From positions 223,070,975 through 223,134,974 of the forward strand of contig NC_134399.1 in assembly GCF_050003625.1 (NCBI RefSeq): a stretch of 64,000 nt of DNA, in the 5' to 3' direction. The translations under genes were made by a program, and so were the position numbers. Within the stretch, counting starts at the first letter, position 1; each line of letters begins with the position of its first letter. The notes under the pieces are model-generated. The model did not search any database, had not been told where the DNA came from, and saw nothing but the letters and a program-made list of their open reading frames with translations. The DNA is from Haematobia irritans (Eukaryota > Arthropoda > Insecta > Diptera > Muscidae). Positions 22,703 through 35,700 of this stretch are shown here, piece after piece.

Positions 22703-24700
22703 CTGATGTAATAATTTTTTTGTTATTATTGTTTTTTCTTTCTGTTTCTACTCTTTCTAAGTATAGCCTGAATAAATTATATTCCTTACTTAAAATACCT
22801 ATGAAATAAAACCAACGAGATATATATTTTTTTGTTTTAACAATTATAATATTGTATTTTGTTTATTTTACAGTATAGAGGTCATATACTGTCCTTCTTT
22901 AAATTGTATATATGTATAAAAAAATGTATATGTATAAAATAAGAATAATAAAGCAAAAAACGAAAAGGAGACAGTGTGAAAGAGAAAGGGGCGGGGAAAC
23001 ACATTTAAAAATTTTACAAATATTAACGACATCATGATCATACATAAATGGGCGAGAAACATTGAGTTTTTCGACAAAATATTAAATAAATTTCAAAAGA
23101 CATAAATATTGATTGTTTTTGTTTTTTTGTGTGGCGTGGTGGTGGTGGGCATAAAAGTTTTACGGGCGAAATACAAATTTGTTTTGTTTTAAAATATTGT
23201 ATGCATATGGTAAATAACTTAATTTCTACAGAGATGATAATAATCAATTAAATATTAATTAAAAATAATTATTATTTATATACTCTATATAAATTTTAGG
23301 ACTTAAATTATAGGTTTCTATAGAGGACTGAAGTGGGTGGGGGAAGTTTGAAGTAAAGTTGGAGTGTTGGGGGTTTTTGGGTATTCTTCATTTAATTATG
23401 TTATGGAGAAATCCAAATACAAAATAAAAATAAAAAAACAAAAACTACAATTTTACAATATACAACACAAAAATTACAAATAAAAGGCTTTCTTTTCGTT
23501 TTACTTCGTTACAGTTCTACTATACTCACTAAACTTATAAACTAGGGTTTGTTTTTATTTTTTGAGATACTTTATACAAAAAAAATATATATTTAAAAAT
23601 AAAAATATTTAAATATATGTATATGTACGTGTTTGTAAATATCTAATAAAATATGCAATTAGGATTTTACCATTATTTTATGTTTATCTTATTTTCTTTA
23701 TAACTGGCTTTGTTTGTTCTAAGTGGGTATGCATGCATATGCATGCATACCTCTTGGTAATAATTGGAAGCAATAGTTTTCAGTTTTGTCCTTTTTGTTT
23801 TGTATATTCATTAGGCTTTGTATTACACACACATATCTATATATATATTGTAATACATACTTACATACAATAATTAAAACTCAATAATTAGAAAACAATT
23901 TAGTTAGCTTAGTTTAAAATTAATTTAAACAAAAAAATCTAAAAGCTTATCTATCATAAAATAAGTTGGGTTGGATATCGGGGAATGGAGTCTTCAGCAT
24001 TTACACAAGCAGTTCGGATTTTTTTTTTTTTGTTTTTTTTTTACAAAGTACCAGAAGTGTATTCTAAATTGAAACAATGCAATTATTATTGATATATTCT
24101 CCAAACTAAACTCAATTTGGCTCTGCTGAATAGTTAAGATTTGCAGTTTTTCTAGCTCTTTATTTTAATTTTGGAAACTATCCTGGTAGTGGATTTCAAT
24201 CTAACAACTTAGGTTTAAATTAAACATTAAACCTAACTTTTAAATGTAAATTTATTTGATAGACGTGTTGCCATTGGTCAAAAAAAAAAATAATTTTGGT
24301 GCGAGTCGGACTAAGTGAAATTTGGTCCATTTTCACGAAATTGATAAAAATTTCCCATATAGAATTTTAACTTTTTTAGTTCTAACTCAAACTACATTAA
24401 TTTTTCTGTTTTACTTTCTTTTATAAAAAAAGTGCACGTTTTTTTCATGGGAATTTGAAAATTGGTCCTTTGGCCTTTGGTCTGATATTGAAAAAAAAAA
24501 ATGTTGGCCCAAAATAAAATTTCGTTGTGGCAACTCTGATAAAGAAATAATTTAGAGGTAGAAACCCCGAACAAAGTTTATCTTTATTAAATAGTCATTT
24601 TAGTTAAAAAGTGGGGGTTTTATAAAAACAAGATTTCCAAAAGTAAATTTTTGTCGTATCACATTTGCTAAAAAAAATTAAAAGCCAATTAATTCAAAGA
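22703..24700. other. non-coding, apparently unique AT-rich DNA
   Basis: No coding exon is seen between the minisatellite and the tandem repeats. The base composition and A/T runs would suit a very long Notch 3' UTR or intergenic DNA, but nothing demonstrates either. Confidence 0.45.
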
Positions 24701-24718
24701 TTTGTAATGGATACACCC

Positions 24719-24955
24719 AAAGAAATTTGTTAGTAGGCACAGCATAAAAGTCTGCAAAAACAGCAGAAAGTCTGCTGAAAGAGGGACAGCAGTCATTGTT
24801 TGCTGAAATAGCAAACATTTTCTGCCTTTTTTTTAAGAAATTTGTTAGTAGGCACAGCATAAAAGTTTGCAAAAACAGCAGAAAGTCTGCTGAAAGAGGG
24901 ACAGCAGTCATTGTTTGCTGAAATAGCAAACATTTTCTGCTATTTTTTAAGCTGT
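24719..24955. repeat. 115-bp tandem duplication
   Basis: Two nearly identical 115-bp copies follow each other (agaaatttgttagtaggcac starts at 24721 and at about 24836). They include cagcagaaagtctgctgaaa and gcaaacattttctgc. The copies are almost the same, so the duplication is recent. The motif family continues in the 310-bp repeats downstream. Confidence 0.85.
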
Positions 24956-25499
24956 ATTACACTAAAACATTTTTTATTTTGGTTAAAACAAATTAAAATA
25001 TCATCTTAGGAGCTATCCTAACATAATTAAAACAATATTTTATGAATATCTATAGTATTTGACCAAAAATCTGAATATTTATCGAATTGAGGCATAACAA
25101 CAAACAAAATGTTAAGTATATTACAGTGCAAAAATATACCAAAAACTACTTTTGGTTCTTAAATATGCTTTGGGGAAAATTTTATAACCTAAAAATTTTA
25201 TAAATTTTTGTTCATTAGGAAGTAAAAAAATATAACAGCAGACATCGACTGCTATTTTTAGCAGACTTTTTTTATGAGTGTACTTTTGAAAAAGGGAAAT
25301 ATGTAATTTTCCTTTAATATTATAACTATTATTTTTGTAAAATAATATATTATTTTTTTAAAATAAAAAAATCGATCGAAGAGAAAAGTTGTCCTTCTAC
25401 CCTTCACTCGAAGAAAGAAAAACGGCAAACAAACTGAAAAAGTGAAATCTTTGATGAAATAGCAAACATGTCTGTTATTTTTTTAAGAGATTAAACTAA

Positions 25500-27012
25500 A
25501 AAAATTCAGTAATATAGGACTCTGAAAATTAAAAAAAATTCAGTAATATAGGACTGTGGAAACAGCTGTTTTTGTTCTTTCGATGTTACCTACAGTAACA
25601 AACAAATGTTTGCTGCAAAATTTTAATAACAAAATAATTTCTACTGTTCTGGAATGTGGTGGTGGAGTTTCAGCAGACTATTTTCGATAGTGGAGTCAAA
25701 CATTTTTTCTTTAATTAATTTTTACTTATTTTTAGCAGATTTTCTGCCTTTGCAGCAGGCTATTCTACCGAAAAGGTGAAAGTCTATGCTGAAATAGCAA
25801 CAAATTTTATTATTATTTTTTTAAAGAGAATACAGGAAAAAAATGTTTCAGTAATATAGGACTCTGGAAACAGCTGTATTTGTTCTTTCGATGCTACCTA
25901 CAGTAACAAACAAATATTTGCTGCAAATTTTGAATAACAAAATTATTTCCACTATTCTAGAATGTGGTGATGGAGTTTCAGCAGATTTTGAAACATACTA
26001 TTTTCGTTAGTGGAGTCAAACATTTTTTCATTAATTAATTTTTACTTATTTTTAGCAGATTTTCTGCCTTTGCAGCAGACTATTCTACAGAAAAGGTGAA
26101 AGTCTATGCTGAAATAGCAACAAATTTTGTTATTTTTTTAAGGAGATTACACTAAAAAAATTCAGTAATATAGGACTCTGGAAACAGCTGTATTTGTTCT
26201 TTCGATGCTACCTACAGTAACAAACAAATATTTGCTGCAAAATTTGAATAACAAAATTATTTCCACTATTCTAGAATGTGGTGATGGAGTTTCAGCAGAT
26301 TTTGAAACATACTATTTTCGTTAGTGGAGTCAAACATTTTTTCATTAATTAATTTTTACTTATTTTTAGCAGATTTTCTGCCTTTGCAGCAGACTATTCT
26401 ACCGAAAAGGTGAAAGTCTATGCTGAAATAGCAACAAATTTTGTTATTTTTTTAAAGAGATTACACTAAAAAAATTCAGTAATATAGGACTTTGGAAACA
26501 GCTGTTTTTGTTCTTTCAATGCTACCTACAGTAACAAACAAATATTTGCTGCAAAATTTGAATAACAAAATTATTTCTACTGTTCTAGAATGTGGTGATG
26601 GAGTTTCAGCAGTTTTTTAAACAGACTATTTTCGATAGTGGAGTCAAAAATTTTTTCATTAATTAATTTTTACTTCTTTTTTCTGCCTTTACTGCCGACT
26701 ATTCTACCGAAAAGGTGAAAGTCTATGCTGAACTAGCAAAAATGCCTGTTATTTTTTTAACGAGCTTACACTAAAAAAAATTTCAGTAATATAGAACTCT
26801 GGAAACAGCTGTTTTTGTTCTTTCGATGCTACCTACAGTAACAAACAAACGTTTGTTGAAATATTTAAATAACAAACTAATTTCTACTGGAATGTGGTGG
26901 TGGAGTTTCAGCCGATTTTGCAGCAGACTATTTTCGATAGTCGAGTCAAACATTTTTTCATTAAAGTGACTAATTCTTATTTTCAGCAGATTATCTGCTT
27001 TTGCAGCAGACT
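25500..27012. repeat. 310-bp tandem repeat, about five copies
   Basis: The motif ttcagtaatataggactctg or a variant starts units near 25543, 25851, 26165, 26479 and 26786 (spacings 308, 314, 314 and 307), with a short false start at 25509. Each unit contains ggaaacagctgtttttgttc, cctacagtaacaaacaaa, gaatgtggtgatggagtttc, tttctgcctttgcagcag and gtgaaagtctatgctgaaat. The middle units are the most alike. No coding potential is seen. Confidence 0.88.
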
Positions 27013-27015
27013 ATG

Positions 27016-27600
27016 ATGTTACGAAACACAATCCGTGTTTTGCTTATTCCGAATTTTTCCTGTTGCTCACATCTTTCTTTGAGTGTGGTTGTTTGCCAAC
27101 TTCGAAAATGGAACCATTTTTTTTATCAATTCTACAATAATTTACGAAAAATTTGTAAGCCGTTTATGCACAATATTTAGCACATTACACATAAATAAAT
27201 TTATTAAAAGACAATCGAAAAAAAAAATATTTTCAATAGATATTCAGCAGACTATTTTTGATTGTGGAGTTACACATTTTTTTCATTAATTAATTTTAGC
27301 AGCATATAGTTATTGCTTTTTTATTTTCAACAGATTCTCTGTTCTTACAGCAACAATTTTTTTATGTTACGAAAAATAATCCGTGTTTTACTTATTCAGA
27401 TTTTTTCCTCTAGCTCCATCTTTCTTTGAGTGTGTTTGGAATTAAAAAACAATGTTGCCAACTTCGAAAATGGAATGGAACCAATTTTAAAATAATTTAA
27501 GGAAATTTTGTAAACCGTTTGTACACAATATTTAGCACATTACACATAAATAAATTTATTAGAAGACAATAGAAAAAAAAATGTTCAAGAAAACTAGAAA
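27016..27600. repeat. 348-bp offset duplication
   Basis: Segments starting at 27016 and 27364 share atgttacgaaa, aatccgtgtttt, tctttctttgagtgtg, ccaacttcgaaaatgga, acaatatttagcacattaca and cataaataaatttatta. The copies are moderately diverged and continue the CAGCAG-containing repeat block to the left. Confidence 0.75.
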
Positions 27601-27709
27601 ATTTGTTGTTGAATTTTTTTAATACCAATTGCCCAAATTGTTGAATTGAAATAAAACAGAAAATAATATAAGGACTATATAAAATACATATGTATTGAGA
27701 TAATACTTG

Positions 27710-28006
27710 GTAGATTTTGAGAATATTTAACGGTTGGAATGCACAAACCCTATTTGGGTTTCTTAAAGTTCCAAATTAGATGTCGGATAGAAAATATCTG
27801 AATGTTTTGTTTTTGTTACTGACATGGTTAAGGTCTAATGGTCCTAAAAAGCTCCACTCTCAGATTAGATTTTGGGAATATTTAACGGTTGGAATGCACA
27901 TACCCTATTTGGGGTTCTTAAAGTTCCAAATTAGATGTCGGGTAGAAAATATCTGAATTTTTTGTTTTTGTTACTGAAGGTTCTAAAAAGGTCCACTGTC
28001 AGATTA
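27710..28006. repeat. 155-bp tandem duplication
   Basis: The block with gaatatttaacggttggaat, ttccaaattagatgtcgg and agaaaatatctgaat starts at 27721 and again at 27876. The second copy has a small deletion after ttgttactga. Confidence 0.85.
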
Positions 28007-29098
28007 AAATAATTACCATTATTCATATTAATTGACAAAATATAATAATCACTTTGTTTCAATTTGGATTACACTTTGCTTCTTTTTTACTCAATTTTAT
28101 GTATAAAAATCAAAAATAAATGATTGAATAATATTTTCAATTCGAAAAACAACTTGGTTGCCGGTTTTTTTTCTATGGTTGGTTTATGACAAATTAATTT
28201 GAATTTCTTTTGCATTTTGTTTTATTAACTCTGATTTGAATAAAGTTAAGCACATTTATTTTAAATATCGTCTCTTCAATTGCATGAGTAAATACTGAAG
28301 TCTCTTGATAATTCTAATTTAAAAACGAATTTGTCTTCTACAGTTTGTTTAAGGGTAGTTTGTTAAAGCTTAATATTCGAATTGAAGATTTTTTATACAA
28401 TTTTTTTTTCACATTAAGTGCTAAACATAACGAAGAATATGGTATGGGACCGCACAAACCCAAAACTATGATGGGAAGATGATGGTCTCTCTCTTTTTTC
28501 TTTGAGATTCTCACAAAACGGAGGGAGGTAAGATTAATTTTTTTGATCTTTTGTTTATATGTTTTTTTTTTTTTGTTTTTCTAAGAGATTCTCAAATGAG
28601 TTTCATTGTGTTAAGCTGATTTGTTTTGTGTTTTAGAGTTTACATTAATGGTTGTTGTCTTTCTCTTACGTCCTTTCGATCTCGTGTTTGTGTGTTGTGC
28701 AATTTGTTAAGCTTACAAATTATGGCTTGTTTTCGTTTATCTTAATGCGGTTGAAAACTCTGTTTTTGAAACAGAGCTCCAGAACCATATTTAACTTATT
28801 TGCAACCTAGGCTAGAAACTAAATCTATGGGTTCCATTAATTTATTTAATGTGTGGGGGGTTTTTGTTTTTCATTTTAAATATTTACCTAAAATTAAAAT
28901 AAGTCTCTTTGCATTTAGCATTTAAGGCATCACCAAACAAACCATGATGATGATGATGATGATGACACTTTACTTATGCCCCCAAATAGCCTCCCTACTT
29001 TCGCGTCTTGTAAATTAGTGTGGGGAGGGGAGGTGGCGGCGGCGGCAGTATGAGATAAGAGAGTAAACTGGACGATAACTCCCTCGTTACTTTCATTG
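28007..29098 (-). other. N: Notch 3' UTR and downstream region
   Basis: Non-coding sequence lies immediately 3' of the Notch stop. The nearest minus-strand AATAAA is at 28846-28841 (TTTATT on plus), and others lie near 28226 and 28260, so the 3' UTR could be about 0.25-0.9 kb. A minus-strand AGCTTTA (Brd-box-like) lies near 28367-28373, relevant only if the transcript reaches that far. The real end cannot be fixed from sequence. Confidence 0.4.
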
Positions 29099-29439
29099 TC
29101 AAATGTAAATGGCCTCGGATCCTTTGTTGGCCTGATGGCCACCCGATATATACAAATTATTGGCACCTGGTGATTGTACACCCTCTGACCAATCGGAACG
29201 GGGTGATGAACTGGACCAATGGCCTGGTGATTCTGGGGAAGGCGTTGGATAGCTATCCAGCGTTTGTACCATATGCTGGGGTGTATGGCTGCCCGAATGT
29301 TGACTGGGCGGCGTCAGGTACTGATAGAAGGCCTGATTGTGTTGTGATGATGGCGACAACATATTAGCTGTCGATGGTGATGAGGCTGACATTGAGCTTT
29401 GTATGGATGGTGGATTCATTTGGCCCGAATGAAATGACT
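29099..29439 (-). CDS. N: Notch terminal exon with PEST degron
   Basis: This 341-bp coding end encodes [68 protein letters not shown] and the conserved C-terminus [14 protein letters not shown] followed by TGA (29101-29099). The PEST and WSSSSP segments are the known Fbw7/Archipelago-type degradation region. The acceptor is TTTGCAG|AGTCAT, and a 71-nt intron (29440-29510) precedes it. Confidence 0.96.
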
Positions 29440-29674
29440 CTGCAAAGACGCAAAACACACATTTTTAAAAATTTCATTTAAAGTTTCCCCTTCCCATAAT
29501 TTCAACTTACCCGGTGATCCACAAAAACTATTCAAGTCCAAGCCTGCTGAACTGAAATCCATTCCACCTCCATTATTACTATTATTACCACCCATTTGTT
29601 GTTGCTGCTGCTGTTGTTGTTGCTGTTGCATAGATTGTAATATTGCACTATTCTTATTTTGCTGTTGCTGCATT

Positions 29675-29712
<38 letters not shown>

Positions 29713-32700
29713 GGATGCCATCATTATACCCATATCACTACCAGTTGGCGAAATAATGCCCAAACTAACTGGCGAATTTTGACTGCTGGGTGTTTGAAAA
29801 CTCATGCTGTTTGGTGAATTTTGTGATTGCAGTGTGGAAGCACCGCTTCCTACACCACCATTACCACCACCAAGCAGGGTATTCAAATTATTGCCACAAA
29901 ACTGTTTTTGTTGTGTGGCATGTCTCATTGCCTGCATATGGGTGGGTGATGTAGGCAAACTGGGACGTGATTTGGCAGGTGAAGGAGATCCTATAAAAAA
30001 AAAAAACAATCAAATTAGTTTCTAGGCCCACTGAAGGTCTCTCTCTCGCTGAACTTACCCAAATAGGCATGTGGTGATAATGCCATATTCGATTGAACTG
30101 AATGAGGAGGCGATTGATTGGAATAGGGTGGACTAAGTCCTTGTTCATGACCACCTAGGTTACCATTTAAACCATTATTACCGTTTTGATTGGAATTCAT
30201 TAGCTCCTGATGAAACGGCGAACCCATTGAATAGCCATAGTTTTCCATTTTGATCATATCATGGCTTTGTTGGGGTATTAAAGATTGCATGGACTGGGCA
30301 TTCTGCAAATAAAGCATTTAATAAAACGTACTAAAATTCACTGGCGGCTGAGTAACATACCTTTACGCAATCCTCATAACTCGGCGGGTGTTTCACGTTG
30401 TTGCTCCCCAGCAGATCGTTGTGATGATTGGTTGATCCCCCGCCGCCGTTCATTGCGTTCGAGTACATTGACGTTGCATCGTAGGGACTCGGTTGATTTG
30501 TTAAGGCTGTCGGCGGTGGTGAGTCCACTGAACTGAGAGCTGCATCCAGCAATTGCTGCTGATGGTTCTCCACTGAACCTGGGCCTTGCCCCGTCGGGCC
30601 ACCAGCCAGCCCATTCAGCAACTGTGAGGCCATAAGGTTGCCGCTGCTGTTGTTTCCCTTTTTTGACGCCGGCTGGCCTAAACCCTTTTTTGAACTCGGT
30701 TTTCGACGTAAGCTACCCCCATTGTCGAGTAGTCCATCCGGACTGCCCTCCAACAGTTTGGCCTTCTTTGCGGCCTTGTTTTGTGCAGCCTTCGAAGTTT
30801 TACCGGCTGCAATCACAGTAGGCTGAGTAATCATTTGAGGTTGACTTCCGGGTGGAGGTGATGCAATAATTGTTTGGGGTGCCATGGCTATCATTTGTGG
30901 TGACCTCGGCACATGCTCATCCAACAAGCGCACAATGTCGTGGTGTAAACGTTCTGATGCCACATCGCGTGGTAATCGATCCATGTGATCGGTAATCTCA
31001 CGATTGGCAAAGTTATCCAATAGGGCTTTGCAAGCTTCATAACTGCCTTCACGGGCCGCCAGGAAGAGGGGTGTTTCATCTTTGTCATCTTGAGCGTCAC
31101 GGTTGGCATGGTGCATGAGTAGAATGTTGACAGCCTCGGTGTTATTGACAGCAGCTGCCCAATGTAGGGCAGTTTTGCCAGAATTATCAGCAGCATTGAT
31201 ATCCGCATCAGCGGTTATCAAATCTTCAACCATGCCCTCAATTGCCAGACGGGCAGCCAAAATCAGTGGTGTTGTGCCATCATGCATGCGTGCATTCAAA
31301 TTTGTAGCTCGATTACGTAAAAGAATTTGAAAGACACCCATAGCATCGGCTGCCACAGCTGCATGAAGTGGAGTACGTCCAGTATTGTCCTGGCAGTTGG
31401 CATCAGCTCCAGCATCTAATAAGCGTTTTGCAGCATCAGCCCGAGCATAACGAGCAGCCAAGTGTAGCGATGTCTCACCAGTCTTATCCATTGTCGCATT
31501 AAGTTCCGCTCCCTGAGCCAAAAGATCCGAAATGACCTGGGCTGTAGTATCGTCCGTATTATCGATATCTTCACCATTGTCAATACCGCCACCACGAACA
31601 GCAGCTACCATTAATGGGGTCATGCCACAAGGCCCTCGGACATCCACATCATGTTTACCATCTTGATGAGCCGGAGGAGTCATAATCGATGAACGAACAT
31701 CGGCCACATCGAGATGAGCTTGTGACCAAACGCGTGTATCGGCTTCCTCATAATCGGTAACCATAGTGTGATCACTAGCATAGCCACCATGATCGTTACG
31801 TAGACGTTTCGGCTGAGGCATATCCGATTCATCATCTGACCATTGTGGTGCATGGCCCATATGACCAGAGTTCATGTTGACATCATTACTCATGCAAGCC
31901 ATAGAAGGATTCTTATTGAGGTTGCGCATTTCTTGTCCAGTGGGATCGCGACGTCTACGTTGTGGATTGATTGTTGGTGTTCGGAAGCCTTCAGGGAACC
32001 AGGTAATACCTGCTGCCCTCTTGCGTTGTGTTGTCACCAAAACGCCGAATAGAGCAAAAGCCAACACCACCAGAATTATACCAAGCGTTACATATTTCAC
32101 ATTAGTTGGAGTCTCCATAATATCCTCCCCGGGATTTTGCACACCACGAACACTGTAGATGGGGAACTTGGAGGATAGGGTATATTTCGATGCAGATGCG
32201 GCCAGAAATTCTGCTGCCTCAGCTGCTCGATAGAAACATTCAGTGCATTTTCTATTGTCAATCTCCAAGTAGACTTGAATTCCCTTCTCTCTACGCTCAG
32301 TGAAGAGGATTTTATTCTTGCGACCAAATTCGGTGTTTTGAATATCATTGATGGGTTGGGTACCTTTCCACGATATGATCATGTCATTGCCCAAAGGATC
32401 TTTCTTAATTCTCACTGTGGTTCTTAGGTGGTGACCCATTTCTCGTAAGAAGACCACTTGTTGTTCCCGGAACTCTTTCAAATCCATCAACACCACAACA
32501 GAGATTGCGCCATCGGCTAGATTTGGAGGTTCGGCTTCGTTCTCGCAATCTAAACCGTCCCAATTACACTCGGCATTGTTACAACCATAGTCGCACAATC
32601 CATTGGCATAATGTTTGGAGCAATAGGCGTCATAAATAGGATTACAGGGTTGTAGTTTCTTCTTGCAATCAAGACCATCGTAGAGGCATGCGGCATTGTT

Positions 32701-35700
32701 ACACTCCTCATTGCATTTGCCATCCATGAAGACTTGCCAACATTGAATCGTTGCTGTGCAGTTTATCCAAGGGTTAATGCCCAAGGAGCAGTCATTCCCA
32801 TCGAAGTTACAGGCATATGTGTTGCACTCTTGATCGCACACATGATTGCCCTTTTTCTGATCACATCCCCGCTTTACACACATTTCCCTTTGGTATTCCA
32901 AGTCTTTGGCGTATTTGTTGAGAGCTCCTCGTGAAGGATCCAATACCCAACCAGGGTAATTTGGATCATAACTTTCGCAACGTTTGCCAGTCCATTTGGC
33001 AGGGCAGAAACAGACAAAATCTCCCAGGAGATTATCGCAAGCAGCGCCTTGTAGACAAGGATTCGGGGTACACTCATCCATGGTGTCGCGTTCGCAGTGT
33101 CTTCCATCAGTTCCTCGGGGACATTCGCAACGATAGCCGCCGCCATCATCAATTACACAGGTGCCAGCTTGGCAGGGATTCGAATCACAATCATGGCCAG
33201 AGAATTCACAATTTTTCCCATAGAAGCCTTCGGTGCACAAACAATGGTGGCCTCCTTGCTTGGGTGAGCATATACCACCATTTTGGCAAGGAGAGTTGGC
33301 ACAAAAGTCAACTTTATTCTCACAATGTCTTCCCATATAACCAGGCTTACAGTTGCAATGATAATTATTGACCAATTGGACACAGTCCAAGGTACCGGCA
33401 TTCGAGCAAGGATTTGATAAACATTCATTGATATCGCCTTCACAACGAGATCCCACAAAACCAGGAGGGCAAACACATTCGAAACTACCCACACGATCAA
33501 TACATGTGCCATTATTGTGACATGAACCACGTTTGCAATCGTTTTCATTGACTTCGCATATCAAACCAGCTGTGCCTGGAGGGCAAGAACAGCTAAAGGT
33601 GTTAACCAAGTCGTGGCATGTACCTCCATTTTGGCAAGGATTTGGTGAACAATCATCAATGTTTAGTTCACAATTTTGACCTTGGAATCCCTTGCGGCAA
33701 ACACAAGCATAAGAGCCAATTAAATCACGACATGTTCCGCCATTTATACAGGGTTGAGATTCACATTCATTGATTTCTTGCTGGCAATAGCTTCCCGTAT
33801 ATCCTTGCTTGCAATGACACCTATGGATGTTTCCATGTTCCTTACAAGTACCATTGTTGCACAGCTGTTCCAAAGAGACACCTTTACGAATCGCAGCATC
33901 ACTGCACGAAACCATCTCAACATCGCACAACTTTCCAGTCCAACCGGGAGCACATCTGCAGATAAATTGATTTTTTATTTGAGTACAGGTAGCTCCATTC
34001 TCACATGGCGATTTGGTACACCAGTCAACATAGTCGGTGCATTGTTTGCCAGTATAGCCAAAGGAGCAATGACATGTGTACTCTTCTCCATTCTCATGAC
34101 AAGTGGCCCCATTTTGGCAGGGCTGGGAATCACATTTATTGATTTTGTATTGGCAATTCGAGCCAGTGTAGCCGGGCAAACAGGAGCAGTTGTAGCTATT
34201 GATTCCATCTATGCAAGTACCGCCATTCATGCAAGAACTCTCCGTACAATCTTCGTCGTTAGTCTGACAATTGATACCGGAAAATCCCAAAGGACAGGTG
34301 CAGGTGTATGAATTCACATATTGTCTACAAGTGGCCCCATTTTGACAGGGCGAACTCAAACATTCGTTAATATCGGTTTCACAGTGTTTGCCATCGAAAC
34401 CATCGACACACAAGCACGAGTAATCTCCAATTCCATCGAGGCAAGTTCCTCCATTTTGACAAGGGAACATGGCACAGTCATCGGTGTTAATGGCACAATC
34501 ATGTCCTTCATAACCCTTAGCACATAAACAACGATATGAACCGGGAACATTGTGGCATGTTGCACCATTTCGACAAGGCGTCGATAGTTTACACTCGTCT
34601 ATGTCCTCATCGCAATATCTTCCAGTATAGCCTAATTTACAGGTGCAGGAAAAGTCCAAGAAATTTGGTGAAGGTGTACATTTCGCATCATTCCTACAGC
34701 GATTTGTTGCACATGGATCCAGTTTGGACTCACAGTCCACTCCAGTGTAAGGTACTTTGCATACACATTTGTAGCCGTTTACCTTATCGATACAAGTTCC
34801 GCCATTGGCACATGGATTATTAATACAATCATCAATATTGGTTTCACACTTAAGGCCAGTGTATCCGGGCATGCATTGACATTTGAAGGCATTCAGCTCG
34901 TCCACACAAAAACCTCCATGCTGACATGGGTTCGAGGAGCATTCATCTATATCGATTTCACAACGTTTGCCTCCATAACCTGGAGGGCAAAGACAAATGA
35001 ACTCATTGATGCCATCTTCACAACGACCTCCATTAATACAAGGATTCGAGGCACATTCATTCACATCACTCAGGCATCGGGAATCGTAAAATCCACGAGG
35101 ACATTCGCATTTATAGCCATTAACCAAATCCATACAAACTCCGTTGTTAGCACAAGGATTGGATGCACATTCATTGATATTTATTTCACAGTGGACACCT
35201 GTGAATCCGGGCACACATTGGCAAGTATACTTGTTTATGCCGTCTATACAGGTGGCGCCATTATTACAGGGATTACTGTGACATTCGTTGACATTTATTT
35301 CGCAATCCTTTCCCGAGGTACCGGGTAAACAATGACACACATAAGAGCCCACACGATCGTCACAATGTCCACCATACTGGCAAGGATTCGATTCGCATTC
35401 GTTAATTTGCGTCTGGCAGAGGTATCCCGTGAATCCGGGATCACAAACACACGTGAAACGATTATCACCATCAATACATTTGCCACGATGACAAGGATTC
35501 GAGTCGCAATCATTTATATTGACCTCACATGAGAGACCAGTATAACCGGGATGACATTCACATGTATAACCGGCTATGGAGTCATGACATATACCGCCAT
35601 TGCGACAAGGTTGTGATTGGCAATCATCGATATTGATTTGACATCTAGAACCGGTGAAACCCATGGCACACGAACATTTAAAGCCATTGATCATGTCACG

